A stretch of 62,760 bases of DNA from Bacillota bacterium. Lineage in GTDB: Bacteria; Bacillota; Clostridia; Lachnospirales; Cellulosilyticaceae. The stretch's first letter is position 1; every line of letters begins with the position of its first letter. Of this stretch, positions 18,807-28,226 are shown piece after piece. Location: the NCBI GenBank assembly GCA_023393125.1, contig JAEWMQ010000029.1, positions 1 to 62,760 on the forward strand, written 5' to 3'. The notes beneath the pieces were generated by a model. That model did not search any database. It worked only from the letters and a program-made list of their open reading frames with translations, and was not told the DNA's origin. Both the position numbers and the translations under genes were made by a program.

Positions 18807-18910
18807 CTATACCTTTAATATCTTCCTAGAATGTGTTATGATTGTTGAAGAAAAATGCATATTGCTATAGCAATGAATGCTGATTAAACCAAAGATAGTA
18901 GGAGCGTACA

Positions 18911-19933
18911 ATGAAAACTTCAGATTTTTACTTTCACCTTCCAGAAGAGCAAATTGCTCAAGTACCACTTAAAGATAGAACGACTTCACGTTTAATGGTA
19001 CTAGATCAAAAAACAGGTGAAATTGAACATAAACATTTTTATGATATTAAAGCTTATTTAAAACCAGGAGATTGCTTGGTATTAAATGATACAAGGGTTA
19101 TTCCAGCCAGATTATTTGGAGCAAGACCTTCAGGTGGAAAAGTAGAATTTTTACTTCTGACAAGAAAAGAAGAAAAACGTTGGGAAGTATTAGTTAAGCC
19201 AGGTAAAAAAGCCAAAATAGGTGATGAGATTATTTTTGGAGAAGGCATATTAAAAGCTAAGGTTGAAGAAATCATCGAAGATGGTAAGCGTATTGTGAGC
19301 TTTGAATACCAAGGCATTTTTGAAGAGGTATTAGATGCCCTTGGAGAAATGCCACTTCCTCCTTATATTCATGAGAAGCTAGAAGATAAAGAACGTTATC
19401 AAACAGTATATTCTAAACATGAAGGAAGCGCAGCTGCACCAACAGCAGGGCTTCATTTTACAAAAGAACTACTAAAAGAGATTGAAGAAATGGGTGTTAA
19501 GATTGCCTATGTGACACTTCATGTAGGTTTAGGTACTTTTAGACCTGTTAAAGTTGAAGATGTACTAAGTCATGAAATGCATTCTGAATATTACAGCATA
19601 GACGAAGAAAATGCTGCTATTATTAATAATGCAAAAACTGAAGGTGGTCGTATTATTGCAGTTGGGACAACCAGTACACGTACTTTAGAATCCAATGCAG
19701 ATGAGAATGGACTCATTAAAGCAGGTAGTGGTTGGACAAATATTTTCATCTATCCAGGCTATACCTTTAAATGTGTGGAAGCACTTATTACTAATTTCCA
19801 TTTGCCAGAGTCCACATTGATTATGTTAGTAAGTGCTTTAGCTGGTAAAGAAGAAATTTTAAATGCATACAATACAGCAGTTAAAGAAGGCTATCGTTTC
19901 TTTAGTTTCGGGGATGCCATGTTTATAAAATAG
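18911..19933 (+). CDS. queA: QueA, tRNA ribosyltransferase-isomerase
   Basis: The 340-residue enzyme transfers the ribosyl group of S-adenosylmethionine to preQ1-tRNA to make epoxyqueuosine. Family signatures are DFYFHLPEEQIAQ at the N-terminus, LNDTRVIPARL near 60, AAPTAGLHFT near 178 and TNFHLPESTLIML near 299. Length is normal. Often next to tgt-yajC; here tgt lies ~9.6 kb downstream. Confidence 0.97.
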   Translation: MKTSDFYFHLPEEQIAQVPLKDRTTSRLMVLDQKTGEIEHKHFYDIKAYLKPGDCLVLNDTRVIPARLFGARPSGGKVEFLLLTRKEEKRWEVLVKPGKKAKIGDEIIFGEGILKAKVEEIIEDGKRIVSFEYQGIFEEVLDALGEMPLPPYIHEKLEDKERYQTVYSKHEGSAAAPTAGLHFTKELLKEIEEMGVKIAYVTLHVGLGTFRPVKVEDVLSHEMHSEYYSIDEENAAIINNAKTEGGRIIAVGTTSTRTLESNADENGLIKAGSGWTNIFIYPGYTFKCVEALITNFHLPESTLIMLVSALAGKEEILNAYNTAVKEGYRFFSFGDAMFIK

Positions 19934-19949
19934 GAAAGACATTTTAGAA

Positions 19950-19978
19950 ATGTGGACAGTAGTCCACTTTCTTTTTTA
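19950..19978 (+). terminator. Terminator after queA
   Basis: GTGGAC and GTCCAC form the stem, followed by TTTCTTTTTT. Confidence 0.88.
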
Positions 19979-20045
19979 ATAAAAGGGTATTCAACAGATA
20001 TAAGATAGATTTTAGTGCCATAGAGAAGAGGAAGGATTGGGGAGA

Positions 20046-20789
20046 ATGAGTAGATTAAAAGAAAATTATCAAGTAGATTTTGATGTCGTAGACTTTAATG
20101 GGAAATTAAGCATTAATGGCTTATGTAGTTATATGCAAACCATAGCAGCAAAGCATGCTACGAAGTTAGGCGTTAACTTTTATAATAGTGGTGAAATGCC
20201 AACCTATTATTGGATTTTATCTCGTGTAAGATATGAAATTCATTCTTATCCCAGATGGGAAGATCAAGTTTCCTTAGAAACTTACCCAGGAGGTTATGAT
20301 AAGCTTTTTGCTGTTAGACTTTTTGATTTAACAGATGAAAAAGGAGAGCTTATAGGGCGTATAACAGGAGATTATTTATTAATGGATGCTGAAAAAGGAC
20401 GTCCTGTAAAAATTAAAGGCGCAACAGGTCCATTATCCGTTTTGGATTTTCCTTATGAAGGCAAAAAAATAGATAAAATAGAAGTACCTGAAGTAATTTT
20501 AAGAGAACAAGTACGTAAGGCCTACTATTCAGAGTTAGATTTAAATGGTCATATGAATAATGCGCATTATATTAGATGGACTGTAGATATGTTACCTTTA
20601 GAGATTTTAAAAGAGAATGAGATAGTAAGCCTTCAAATCAATTATAATACTTCTATTACTTATGGTGTAGAAACAAAGATCATTATTGGTAAGAATGAGG
20701 CAGGAAATTACTTAGTAGCAGGAAATAGTTTAGATGGTTCAGTTAATTATTTTACTGCAGAAATCATTTTAAGAAAAATAAATAGATGA
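20046..20789 (+). CDS. Acyl-ACP thioesterase
   Basis: About 247 residues, two tandem hotdog domains as in FatA/FatB-type bacterial acyl-ACP thioesterases that release fatty acids from ACP. The second domain holds the conserved Asn/His region LDLNGHMNNAHYIRW (about 170-184), with N and H as likely catalytic residues, and an acidic partner later. ATG at 20046 is chosen because GAGGAAGG sits about 10 bases upstream; a TTG at 20037 is an alternative. Confidence 0.9.
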   Translation: MSRLKENYQVDFDVVDFNGKLSINGLCSYMQTIAAKHATKLGVNFYNSGEMPTYYWILSRVRYEIHSYPRWEDQVSLETYPGGYDKLFAVRLFDLTDEKGELIGRITGDYLLMDAEKGRPVKIKGATGPLSVLDFPYEGKKIDKIEVPEVILREQVRKAYYSELDLNGHMNNAHYIRWTVDMLPLEILKENEIVSLQINYNTSITYGVETKIIIGKNEAGNYLVAGNSLDGSVNYFTAEIILRKINR

Positions 20790-20904
20790 TGCTTATTTTC
20801 TATCAATAGAATAGGATATATGGATTACTAATCAAAGCTAATTAAGTAGGTAAAAAGGAATTAAGAAAATGCAGTAAAGTAGCAGATAAATTGAATATAC
20901 TTAC

Positions 20905-20940
20905 TCAAAAACAGATCGCACATGTACGATCTGTTTTTGA
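20905..20940. terminator. Bidirectional terminator between convergent genes
   Basis: TCAAAAACAGATCG and CGATCTGTTTTTGA form a symmetrical stem between a plus-strand thioesterase gene and a minus-strand gene whose stop is at 20944. Confidence 0.88.
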
Positions 20941-20943
20941 AAT

Positions 20944-22005
20944 TTATGGTAAAAGTTCTGCTTGTAATAGGGCTAATCCATCATAATCCGAAAGTCCTAC
21001 GCAAAAAACAAGTGTTTTTGTGGTAAGGCTATGAATAGAGATATAATAACGATAAGTAGGATGCTTTTGGTCATAGGTAATTGTATAAAGTAAATCATCT
21101 TTTATAAAGCTACTGACCAAACTTAAATCGGTATTGGGTAAAGTTAAACTACCTGTATCTAGGATATCCAATTGTGAATTAACTAAGGTATAAAGAAGTG
21201 TACCGTTTTGTATGGTTAAGGCACAGGTAAAGTCTTTAGAGGAAATAAGCTGCCAAGGTGTAAAAGATAAGTCTAAGCTTTTTTCGCCAGTAGGGGTTAA
21301 AAACCTAAGGCCGTTCTTATGAGTGAAGATAGCATTGCCAGAAGCATCTAGAGCATATTGCTTACTAGATAAAGCGGTAGTATCTGTTGTTAGAGTATCA
21401 ACTAGCGTTAAATCTAAGGTAGCAGGAGAAAAAGTATAAAGTCTGGCTTTTAAATTGTTAACACCAGCTGTAAGAATGTAATAAACCTCATTTACTTCTT
21501 GAATATGGTAAACATATTGAGGGTCATAAGCCTCCTCACTTTTTAAATGAGGCACACTAACTTCTAGGGTATTTAAGTTAACAAAGTAAAGTGCATTTAA
21601 TCCCTCGCTAGATGAAACAAAAGCAAAGTTGCCAGATTCTTCTTCTTGATAATGATAAAAATAAGTAAGTGGTGTTAGAGCTTGTTTTTGCCTGTAGATA
21701 TTGACAGCTTTTAATAAGCGGTTATTTGTTTCTTCAGCTAAGAAGCCTTCTGTATAAGGAGCTAGTGTTTCTTCATTAGCACTTAAACCATGCGGCGTGA
21801 GTAAAAGACTTTCTAACTGCTGCATGGCAGGATCAGCATAAAAAAGTTTGAGCTGAAAGCTTTGATTTTCTTGTAATTGATTAAAGAAAATAGTTTCCTG
21901 AACCGTTCCTTCAGATGAAGAAGATGCTGAAAATTTAAAGGCGCAGATAATAGCGAGTAAACTAGCTAATAATAAGGTAAGGTATAAACTGATTTTTTTC
22001 TTCAT
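20944..22005 (-). CDS. Membrane-anchored hypothetical protein, propeller-like
   Basis: The 353-residue protein begins MKKKISLYLTLLL and has one N-terminal membrane segment. The exported part has repeating beta strands (YFVNLNTLEV, LYTFSPATLDLTL) suggesting a WD/YncE-like propeller. Start 22005 is chosen because GAGG lies about 10 bases upstream and the upstream gene stops 1 base before; longer in-frame starts overlap that gene. Second gene of a two-gene minus-strand operon with the papain-like amidase. Confidence 0.65.
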   Translation of the reverse strand: MKKKISLYLTLLLASLLAIICAFKFSASSSSEGTVQETIFFNQLQENQSFQLKLFYADPAMQQLESLLLTPHGLSANEETLAPYTEGFLAEETNNRLLKAVNIYRQKQALTPLTYFYHYQEEESGNFAFVSSSEGLNALYFVNLNTLEVSVPHLKSEEAYDPQYVYHIQEVNEVYYILTAGVNNLKARLYTFSPATLDLTLVDTLTTDTTALSSKQYALDASGNAIFTHKNGLRFLTPTGEKSLDLSFTPWQLISSKDFTCALTIQNGTLLYTLVNSQLDILDTGSLTLPNTDLSLVSSFIKDDLLYTITYDQKHPTYRYYISIHSLTTKTLVFCVGLSDYDGLALLQAELLP

Positions 22006-22006
22006 G

Positions 22007-22819
22007 TTACCATACCTCATTTGGGTTAAAACCATAAATTTGTAAAAGCTCTAATAAGGGACTCATAGCCATATTTTTAGGGGAAACAAAAAGTCCCCCT
22101 GTGGCATCTAGATCATAGCCGAAGCGATTAAAAGCTTGCCATACCAATAAAGAACAATGTGTTTCATAAGGTTCTTCACCTTGATTTTTATCAGCTAATA
22201 TATTATAAGGGAGTCCTTTTAAATGAGTGGCTGCATATTCAGCAATAGCATCTAAAGTGCTTTGAGGTACATCTTTAAGTCTGAGCATTTTAACAGTAGG
22301 ATAATACTGCCACTTAGAAATAGGCTGCTCCATACTATAAGTCCCTGGATTAAGTGCCTCTAAGGTGATGCCTCTCACCTCATCAATAACAATACCAGCA
22401 TGTCCATGTCGCCAGTTAGCCGTATGAGTTGATTTAGTAAGAAGGACATAACCATTATGATAAGGTCCTAGCTCGAAGCCTGGTTCATTTGAATCTAGTG
22501 TTTCGGAGATTGTAACTGGAGGTAGGTACTCACTGATAACAGAGACTTCTCGTAGGTAGTTATCTTGAAATGATTTTATTTTATCTGTAAAATTGGGCAT
22601 AGTATGCATTTCATCAATAAGTGGCTTAGTTAATCCAGTTTGTTCAAAAAGTATTTGATAATCAGTTTTTGTAAAAGTATTTTGATTTAAAATAGAAGTT
22701 AAGTCTTGTTTTTGGACTTGTGGCACATAACGTGAATGTGTACTCAGATAGAAGCCACACAATAGATAGACGCTTATAAATGTACTAAAAAATAAAATAA
22801 GAAAAGTTTTAAGTTTCAA
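22007..22819 (-). CDS. YiiX/YebB-like permuted papain-type amidase
   Basis: The 270-residue protein has an N-terminal membrane segment. The domain at about 135-260 resembles the permuted NlpC/P60 (YiiX/YebB) family: WRHGHAGIVIDE supplies the His, and ETHCSLLVWQAF supplies the Cys, in permuted order. Members hydrolyse amide or ester bonds of peptidoglycan or lipids. The Cys-His order and LKGLPYN make this convincing. Exported location is inferred from the N-terminus. Confidence 0.78.
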   Translation of the reverse strand: MKLKTFLILFFSTFISVYLLCGFYLSTHSRYVPQVQKQDLTSILNQNTFTKTDYQILFEQTGLTKPLIDEMHTMPNFTDKIKSFQDNYLREVSVISEYLPPVTISETLDSNEPGFELGPYHNGYVLLTKSTHTANWRHGHAGIVIDEVRGITLEALNPGTYSMEQPISKWQYYPTVKMLRLKDVPQSTLDAIAEYAATHLKGLPYNILADKNQGEEPYETHCSLLVWQAFNRFGYDLDATGGLFVSPKNMAMSPLLELLQIYGFNPNEVW

Positions 22820-22898
22820 CGTTATTCACCACCTTTCATATTGCTCATTGACTTTATAGAAAGTATTGTACCATAAAATGTCTAGAATTGGAGGCAAA

Positions 22899-24320
22899 AT
22901 GTTTAGCTTAATTATTAGTGTTGTATTGATTCTTAATTTGCTTGCTATTATTGCGGTTATTTTTTTAGAGAGGCGTAATCCAGTGACGACTATGGCGTGG
23001 TTACTAGCGTTAACCACTATGCCTTTGATAGGATTTTTCTTATACTTGTTATTTGGAAGAGGTTTTACAAGCAAGAAAGCCTTAAGTCTTCAAAAACAAG
23101 AAGAGCGCTTCGTCAAAAGAATTGTAGATCGCCAGTTAGGAGATTTAACAGAGAGTAGAGAAACGGACGTTACTTATAAGCAATTAATGCAAATGAATTT
23201 AAAAGTAGATCAGGCCTTATGTACTGATAATAATGAAGTTAAAATTTATACGGATGGGAAGGAAAAATATCAGGATTTATTAAAAGATCTACAAGAGGCA
23301 AAGCAATATATACATCTGCTTTATTTTATTATAGGAAATGATCAAATTGGGGAAGCGGTTTTTAAAGTGTTGAAATCTAAAAAAGAAGAGGGATTAGAGG
23401 TTAATGTACTTTTTGATGCTTTGGGACAAATGAAAGACTCTATGAAAATTTATAGGAAATATAAAAAAGCAGGGATAGAGGTCAATATGTTTTCTCCTCT
23501 TAAGGCAACGGCTAGTTTAAAAGCTAATTACCGTAATCATAGAAAGCTTGTTATTATCGATGGAGAGATTGGGTATATAGGTGGGATGAATTTATCAGAT
23601 AGCTATCAAGGAATGGATAAGAAGCTAAGGCCTTGGCGAGATACACACCTTCGTATTGTGGGAGGAGCAGTTGCTTTAATGGAAATGCGCTTTATTTTAG
23701 ATTATAGGCATGTTTCCGGTAAAAGAATGAATCATATTACTAAATACTTTCAAAGAAAAGAACATTTTACAGGTACAGTACCTATTCAAATTGTATCTAG
23801 TGGTCCTCATGAGGCTACTGAAAATATTAAGCTTACTTATGTAAAAATGATTCAAAGTGCAGAAAAATATGTATACATTCAGACACCTTATTTTATACCT
23901 GATGCCTCTTTTTTAGATGCTATACGTATTGCTTGTTATTCAGGAAATGATGTAAGGATTATGATTCCAGGTCTTCCGGATAAACGCTTTGTTTATAAGG
24001 GAACACTGTCTTATGTAGAAGAGCTCTTAGAAATGGGTGCTAGAGTCTTTTGTTACAATGGTTTTTTACATGCTAAAGCCATTGTGGTGGATGATAAAAT
24101 TTGTTCTATTGGAAGTGCCAATATGGATATTAGAAGTTTTAAAATCAGTTTTGAATCTAATGCTATTATGTATGATCAAAAGGTAGCAGAATCATATAGA
24201 GCCATTTTTCTAGAAGATGAGAAACATTGTAAAGAAATTTTGCTAGAAGAATTTAAGAAAAGAAGTTGGCTAGAACGCATGGAAGAATCTCTTAGCAGGC
24301 TATTATCACCACTCTTATAA
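22899..24320 (+). CDS. cls: Cardiolipin synthase, phospholipase D family
   Basis: The 473-residue membrane enzyme condenses phosphatidylglycerol into cardiolipin. Two N-terminal membrane helices (about 1-55) precede two PLD domains with HKD motifs: HRKLVIIDGEIGYIGGMN (about 212) and HAKAIVVDDKICSIGSANMD (about 390). ATG at 22899 follows GGAGG; a TTG at 22866 is less likely. It diverges from the minus-strand amidase pair. Confidence 0.95.
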   Translation: MFSLIISVVLILNLLAIIAVIFLERRNPVTTMAWLLALTTMPLIGFFLYLLFGRGFTSKKALSLQKQEERFVKRIVDRQLGDLTESRETDVTYKQLMQMNLKVDQALCTDNNEVKIYTDGKEKYQDLLKDLQEAKQYIHLLYFIIGNDQIGEAVFKVLKSKKEEGLEVNVLFDALGQMKDSMKIYRKYKKAGIEVNMFSPLKATASLKANYRNHRKLVIIDGEIGYIGGMNLSDSYQGMDKKLRPWRDTHLRIVGGAVALMEMRFILDYRHVSGKRMNHITKYFQRKEHFTGTVPIQIVSSGPHEATENIKLTYVKMIQSAEKYVYIQTPYFIPDASFLDAIRIACYSGNDVRIMIPGLPDKRFVYKGTLSYVEELLEMGARVFCYNGFLHAKAIVVDDKICSIGSANMDIRSFKISFESNAIMYDQKVAESYRAIFLEDEKHCKEILLEEFKKRSWLERMEESLSRLLSPLL

Positions 24321-24402
24321 CGAAAGCTATTTGCGAAGAAGCCTAAGATAGTGCTACAATAAACAAGGTAAAACGAAATAAGAGAATAAGGAGAGGGAGC
24401 AC

Positions 24403-24849
24403 ATGAAAATATTAATAGATGGTGATGGTTGTCCAGTCATTGACCTCACCTTGGAGGTAGCTAGATATTATGCTATAGAGGTTATTATTTTTTGTGATAC
24501 CTCCCATCACATTGAAAAGCCAGGAGCCATAACAAAAGTAGTGACAAAGGGAAGCGATGCTGTAGACTTTGTATTAGTGAATGATGCAAAGGAAGGTGAT
24601 TTGGTTATTACTCAAGATTATGGACTAGCAGCAATGGTTTTAGCTAAAAAAGCTAAAGCAATGAATCAAAATGGCCTTATTTTTTCAGATGATAATTTAT
24701 CTAGTTTACTTTTTAGTAGACATGTAGCTAAAGAAGTAAGAAGACAAGGTGGAAGAACAAAAGGCCCCAAAAAAAGAGATCCAAAACAAAACGAAGCCTT
24801 TAAAACTAGTTTAATAAAGGTTATTGAGGCACAATTAAAAGAAATCTAA
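24403..24849 (+). CDS. YaiI/YqxD family protein (DUF188)
   Basis: The 148-residue protein starts MKILIDGDGCPVID and carries VVTKGSDAVDFVLVN and VITQDYGLAAM, hallmarks of the YaiI/YqxD family, a PIN-like fold with clustered Asp residues. Nuclease activity is inferred from the fold only. The C-terminus is basic (RRQGGRTKGPKKRDPKQ). Confidence 0.9.
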   Translation: MKILIDGDGCPVIDLTLEVARYYAIEVIIFCDTSHHIEKPGAITKVVTKGSDAVDFVLVNDAKEGDLVITQDYGLAAMVLAKKAKAMNQNGLIFSDDNLSSLLFSRHVAKEVRRQGGRTKGPKKRDPKQNEAFKTSLIKVIEAQLKEI

Positions 24850-24931
24850 ATGAGTTAACAGCATGAGCCTTAATAAGCATGAACAGTTGTTAAAAGTAAG
24901 TTAAAATGAAATAGAAGGAATGAGAGATTAA

Positions 24932-25141
24932 ATGAGTAGTCCAAAAGAAACGATTATTAAAGAAATTTTAAGTATTAGAAGAAGATTAAGTAAAGTTCCA
25001 AGTGATGAAACAAGAGAAATCGAGCTTTTTGAGGAACAAATCAATAAGTCTATGAGACGTGTAGATCAAACAAGTTACTTAGCTAAAAAGTTTGATATGA
25101 GAGAATTAGAAGCGATTAAAGAAGCTTATCGTTCATTATAA
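24932..25141 (+). CDS. Small charged helical protein
   Basis: A 69-residue frame, ATG preceded by GAAGGAATGAGAG. The product is highly charged and almost certainly helical (RRRLSKVPSDETREIELFEEQ). It lies in a same-strand run from DUF188 to the 205-residue gene. No family recognised. Confidence 0.55.
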   Translation: MSSPKETIIKEILSIRRRLSKVPSDETREIELFEEQINKSMRRVDQTSYLAKKFDMRELEAIKEAYRSL

Positions 25142-25177
25142 CCAGATAAATAAGGTTTATGGTTAAGGAGAGGAATC

Positions 25178-26329
25178 ATGAAATATAGGGTACCTAGTTA
25201 CTTTGACACCTTTAAGTGTATAGGTAGTGCATGTGAAGACACTTGCTGCGCAGGTTGGTATATTGCCATTGATGAAGCAACTTATAAAAAATATAAAAAA
25301 GTAAAAGATCCTGTGATGAGAAAGCGCTTAGATAAAGAGTTGGTGGCTAAAAAGGGTTCGGTTAGTAGCGAACATGTAGCTAAAATCAAGCTAAAGAATA
25401 ACCGTTGTGCTTTCTTATCTTCAGAGGGACTTTGTGATCTTTATACTCATTTAGGAGAACACTATTTAAGTCAAACTTGTCAGCTTTATCCGCGTACCTT
25501 TAATCAAGTTAATGATGTCTTAGAGTGCTCTTTGGCATTATCTTGCCCGGAAGCAGCTAGGAAGATTTTATTAAATCCAGAGGGCATCACCTTTAAAGAA
25601 GAAGATGGAGCTGAGAAACAAGTAGTGGTTAGTGCAAACCTTGCCATTAATCCGCAAAAGCCTAAAGGTTATCAGGATTATCTTTTAGAAATTAGAAATT
25701 TACTCATTAAGATACTCCAGCAAAGAGATGAGTCTTTTGAAAGTCGATTTTTAAGATTAGAAGCTTGTATGAGAGAAATAGATCGTTTAGTTAGAACTGG
25801 CAATCTTAAGAAAATACCTGAGTTTATTAAGGCTACCTTATCAAAACAAAAGAAGGAGCAAATAATAGTTTCTATGACGGATAAGCAAGTAGCGTTATAT
25901 AAGCTTTTATTAGATACCTTAAAGCGTATAAAAAATGAGAAGAAATGGCCATCATCTCAGTATGAAAGTTTTTATGAAGCGATGCTAAAAGGAATAGAAG
26001 AAGTAGGTACTAGTAAAGCAAACTTTGAAAAAGGTTATCAGATTTATGAACAAAGCTTTTTAAAACCCTCTAGTTATGTATTAGAAAACTATTTTGTAAA
26101 CTATATTTATGAAAGAGCCGTGCCTTTGGATGGGGAAAATATATTACAAAGCTTAGCTTATTTAAAAGTATATAAGCAGCTTATAGAATTACATCTCATT
26201 GGCTTAGCCCTTAATGGTGAGTGTTTAAGTAAGGAGCAAGTGGTTAACTTTTTACAAGTCTTTACTAAGGTTTTTGATCATAATGAATTATATAGAAAGC
26301 AACTCATCAAGGCTGTAGAAAATAACTAG
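25178..26329 (+). CDS. FliB-like protein, flagellin lysine N-methylase family
   Basis: The 383-residue protein matches the FliB family: CIGSACEDTCCAGW near residue 11, CAFLSSEGLCDLY near 86, and later QTCQLYPR and ALSCPEAAR supply eight or more conserved Cys likely to bind an Fe-S cluster. FliB methylates flagellin lysines in Salmonella. No flagellar genes occur here, so the target may be another surface protein. AAGGAGAGG precedes the ATG. Confidence 0.85.
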   Translation: MKYRVPSYFDTFKCIGSACEDTCCAGWYIAIDEATYKKYKKVKDPVMRKRLDKELVAKKGSVSSEHVAKIKLKNNRCAFLSSEGLCDLYTHLGEHYLSQTCQLYPRTFNQVNDVLECSLALSCPEAARKILLNPEGITFKEEDGAEKQVVVSANLAINPQKPKGYQDYLLEIRNLLIKILQQRDESFESRFLRLEACMREIDRLVRTGNLKKIPEFIKATLSKQKKEQIIVSMTDKQVALYKLLLDTLKRIKNEKKWPSSQYESFYEAMLKGIEEVGTSKANFEKGYQIYEQSFLKPSSYVLENYFVNYIYERAVPLDGENILQSLAYLKVYKQLIELHLIGLALNGECLSKEQVVNFLQVFTKVFDHNELYRKQLIKAVENN

Positions 26330-26393
26330 GCATTGAAGAGATATAAGGATAAGTATAAATAGAGCAAATAACAATAGGAGCAAATAAGAGAGG

Positions 26394-27011
26394 ATGAAAG
26401 ATGTGGAAAATCTTACAGAGCAGAATTTAAAGGAATTAAGGCCAGAAGAGTTATTAACAATGGTTCATGGACAACCCTTAACGACAAAGAAAAGTATTTT
26501 AGAATATATGGATAAGCTGAAAAAATTAAGCAAAACAGACTTAGATGAAGAACAGCTTAAGGCAAGTTATACTTTAATTGAAGAAGCTATTAAAGGGATG
26601 TCTGAGCAAGTAAAGCCTAATACCATTGTTTATCTTAAAAACGAATTAAAGACAAAGTTAGGTAAATATTCAGGGATGCAGGTTGGACGTGAAAATGCTT
26701 TTTTAAACTTTTTTAAGGAAACTTATGAAACGGCTAAGAAAACAAAAGAATATACATGGGCATTAGCTGATCTCACTAAAATTCGTGAACAACAAATTCT
26801 AGATACCTTAAAAACGATTAATACGTATTGCTTCAAAAATAAACTTACTCAAGGAGAAAAGAAAGATATTTTACCTATGATTGAACGTATAGTGGATACA
26901 CAAAACGTCAGATATATTAATCAGCTTAGAAGTATGGAAGGTATTCGAAAAGCTTTCCGTATAAAAGTTGTTGAAGAAGAACAAAAGTTTAAGATAATGA
27001 AAATAAAATAA
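26394..27011 (+). CDS. Hypothetical helical protein
   Basis: A 205-residue cytosolic protein, mostly charged amphipathic helices, with an ATG just after AGAGAGG. No motif is recognised. It is the last gene of a same-strand run and is followed by a terminator. Confidence 0.55.
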   Translation: MKDVENLTEQNLKELRPEELLTMVHGQPLTTKKSILEYMDKLKKLSKTDLDEEQLKASYTLIEEAIKGMSEQVKPNTIVYLKNELKTKLGKYSGMQVGRENAFLNFFKETYETAKKTKEYTWALADLTKIREQQILDTLKTINTYCFKNKLTQGEKKDILPMIERIVDTQNVRYINQLRSMEGIRKAFRIKVVEEEQKFKIMKIK

Positions 27012-27026
27012 TCAAATGAATCCAAG

Positions 27027-27056
27027 GATAGCCTTAAAAATAAGGCTATCTTTTTA
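27027..27056 (+). terminator. Terminator after the 205-residue gene
   Basis: GATAGCCTT and AAGGCTATC form the stem with an AAAAAT loop, followed by TTTTTAT. Confidence 0.88.
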
Positions 27057-27150
27057 TGTTTTTTTATTAAATAATTCTAAAGTTTAGTTTTAGTCCACAT
27101 AAAAAGTTATAATAAAAAGAGGTATTACATAAGGAAGAGGGTTCATTAGG

Positions 27151-28056
27151 ATGGGAGAATGGCTACAGCAGTTTAAAGTAGAAAAGGGAAAAGGTATAAA
27201 ATGGGATTTGTTTTATTTAATTCTAGCAATAGGGGGAGTTTTATTAGCACAGTTATTAGGTAATTATGTGTTAATGGAGGTATTAGCACGGAAGTCTGAG
27301 CTATTTGAATATCCCCCATTATTAGTAAGCTTTTATTTCATAATCAATGCGGCTTTACTTATTTTAATTGTTTATTTATGTGTCAAATGGATAGAGAAAA
27401 AAGGTTTTGCTAGTTTAGGTTTAACCTTTAACGATGAATCCATCAAAGCTTATGTAAAAGGCGCTTTAACAGGGACAATCATGCTAGTAATTGTAGTTGC
27501 TATTATCGTTTTAGGGGGGGGCTTAAGTTTTGAAAAAAGAGGTATTAACACTTCACAGGCTTTACCATTTGGCCTTATGATTATTGCGTGGATGATTCAA
27601 GGCGCTTCTGAAGAAATACTTATTAGGGGATATCTATTAATCCGAATAGGTATAAGAAGAGGGTTTGTTACAGGGATTATGATATCGTCTTTATGTTTTG
27701 GTCTATTACACCTTTTTAATAATGGAAGTAGCTTAATGGCTATTTTAAATGTTAGTTTAACGGGTGTATTTTTAGCACTTTATACGCTGCGAAAGGGTAG
27801 TCTTTGGAGTGTATGTGGATGGCATATGGCTTGGAACTTTGTTCAAGGTAATATATTAGGGTTAAATGTAAGTGGGAGTCCCATTAGTGTAGTAGGTGAA
27901 ATCTTTAGAGGAAATGTAGAAAGCCATAATACACTCTTAACAGGTGGTGAATTTGGAATAGAAGCTAGTTTAGCCACTACACTTATAATGCTAGCGGCTA
28001 TTATCTATAATTTGTTTTGGTATACAGAGAACCAATCAGAAGAAAAAGATAAATAA
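27151..28056 (+). CDS. CPBP family intramembrane metalloprotease
   Basis: The 301-residue protein has about eight hydrophobic segments. The Abi/CPBP signatures are EEILIRGYLL (about residue 153, EExxxR) and FGLLHLFNNG with a metal-binding His near 189; a third, WHMAWNF near 229, supplies the last His. Type II CAAX-protease-like enzymes handle prenylated proteins, peptides or immunity functions; which applies is unknown. Confidence 0.88.
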   Translation: MGEWLQQFKVEKGKGIKWDLFYLILAIGGVLLAQLLGNYVLMEVLARKSELFEYPPLLVSFYFIINAALLILIVYLCVKWIEKKGFASLGLTFNDESIKAYVKGALTGTIMLVIVVAIIVLGGGLSFEKRGINTSQALPFGLMIIAWMIQGASEEILIRGYLLIRIGIRRGFVTGIMISSLCFGLLHLFNNGSSLMAILNVSLTGVFLALYTLRKGSLWSVCGWHMAWNFVQGNILGLNVSGSPISVVGEIFRGNVESHNTLLTGGEFGIEASLATTLIMLAAIIYNLFWYTENQSEEKDK

Positions 28057-28122
28057 CTATAAAACATCTTGTTGGCAGGTTACATTTTTATATGTTTAAC
28101 ATCAATCATGAAGATGACTCAT

Positions 28123-28172
28123 AAAAAGGAATATAGCGAAACTAGTTAGCTAGTTTCGCTATATTCCTTTTT
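28123..28172. terminator. Perfect bidirectional terminator
   Basis: A 23-bp perfect stem (AAAAAGGAATATAGCGAAAC and mirror) with a 4-base loop, A-run before and T-run after, between convergent genes (CPBP protease and aroC). Confidence 0.92.
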
Positions 28173-28226
28173 GGTCTTTTATTGAAGTGCTAAATCATTA
28201 TTTTGGGAAAGCTTAATTAATGAAGA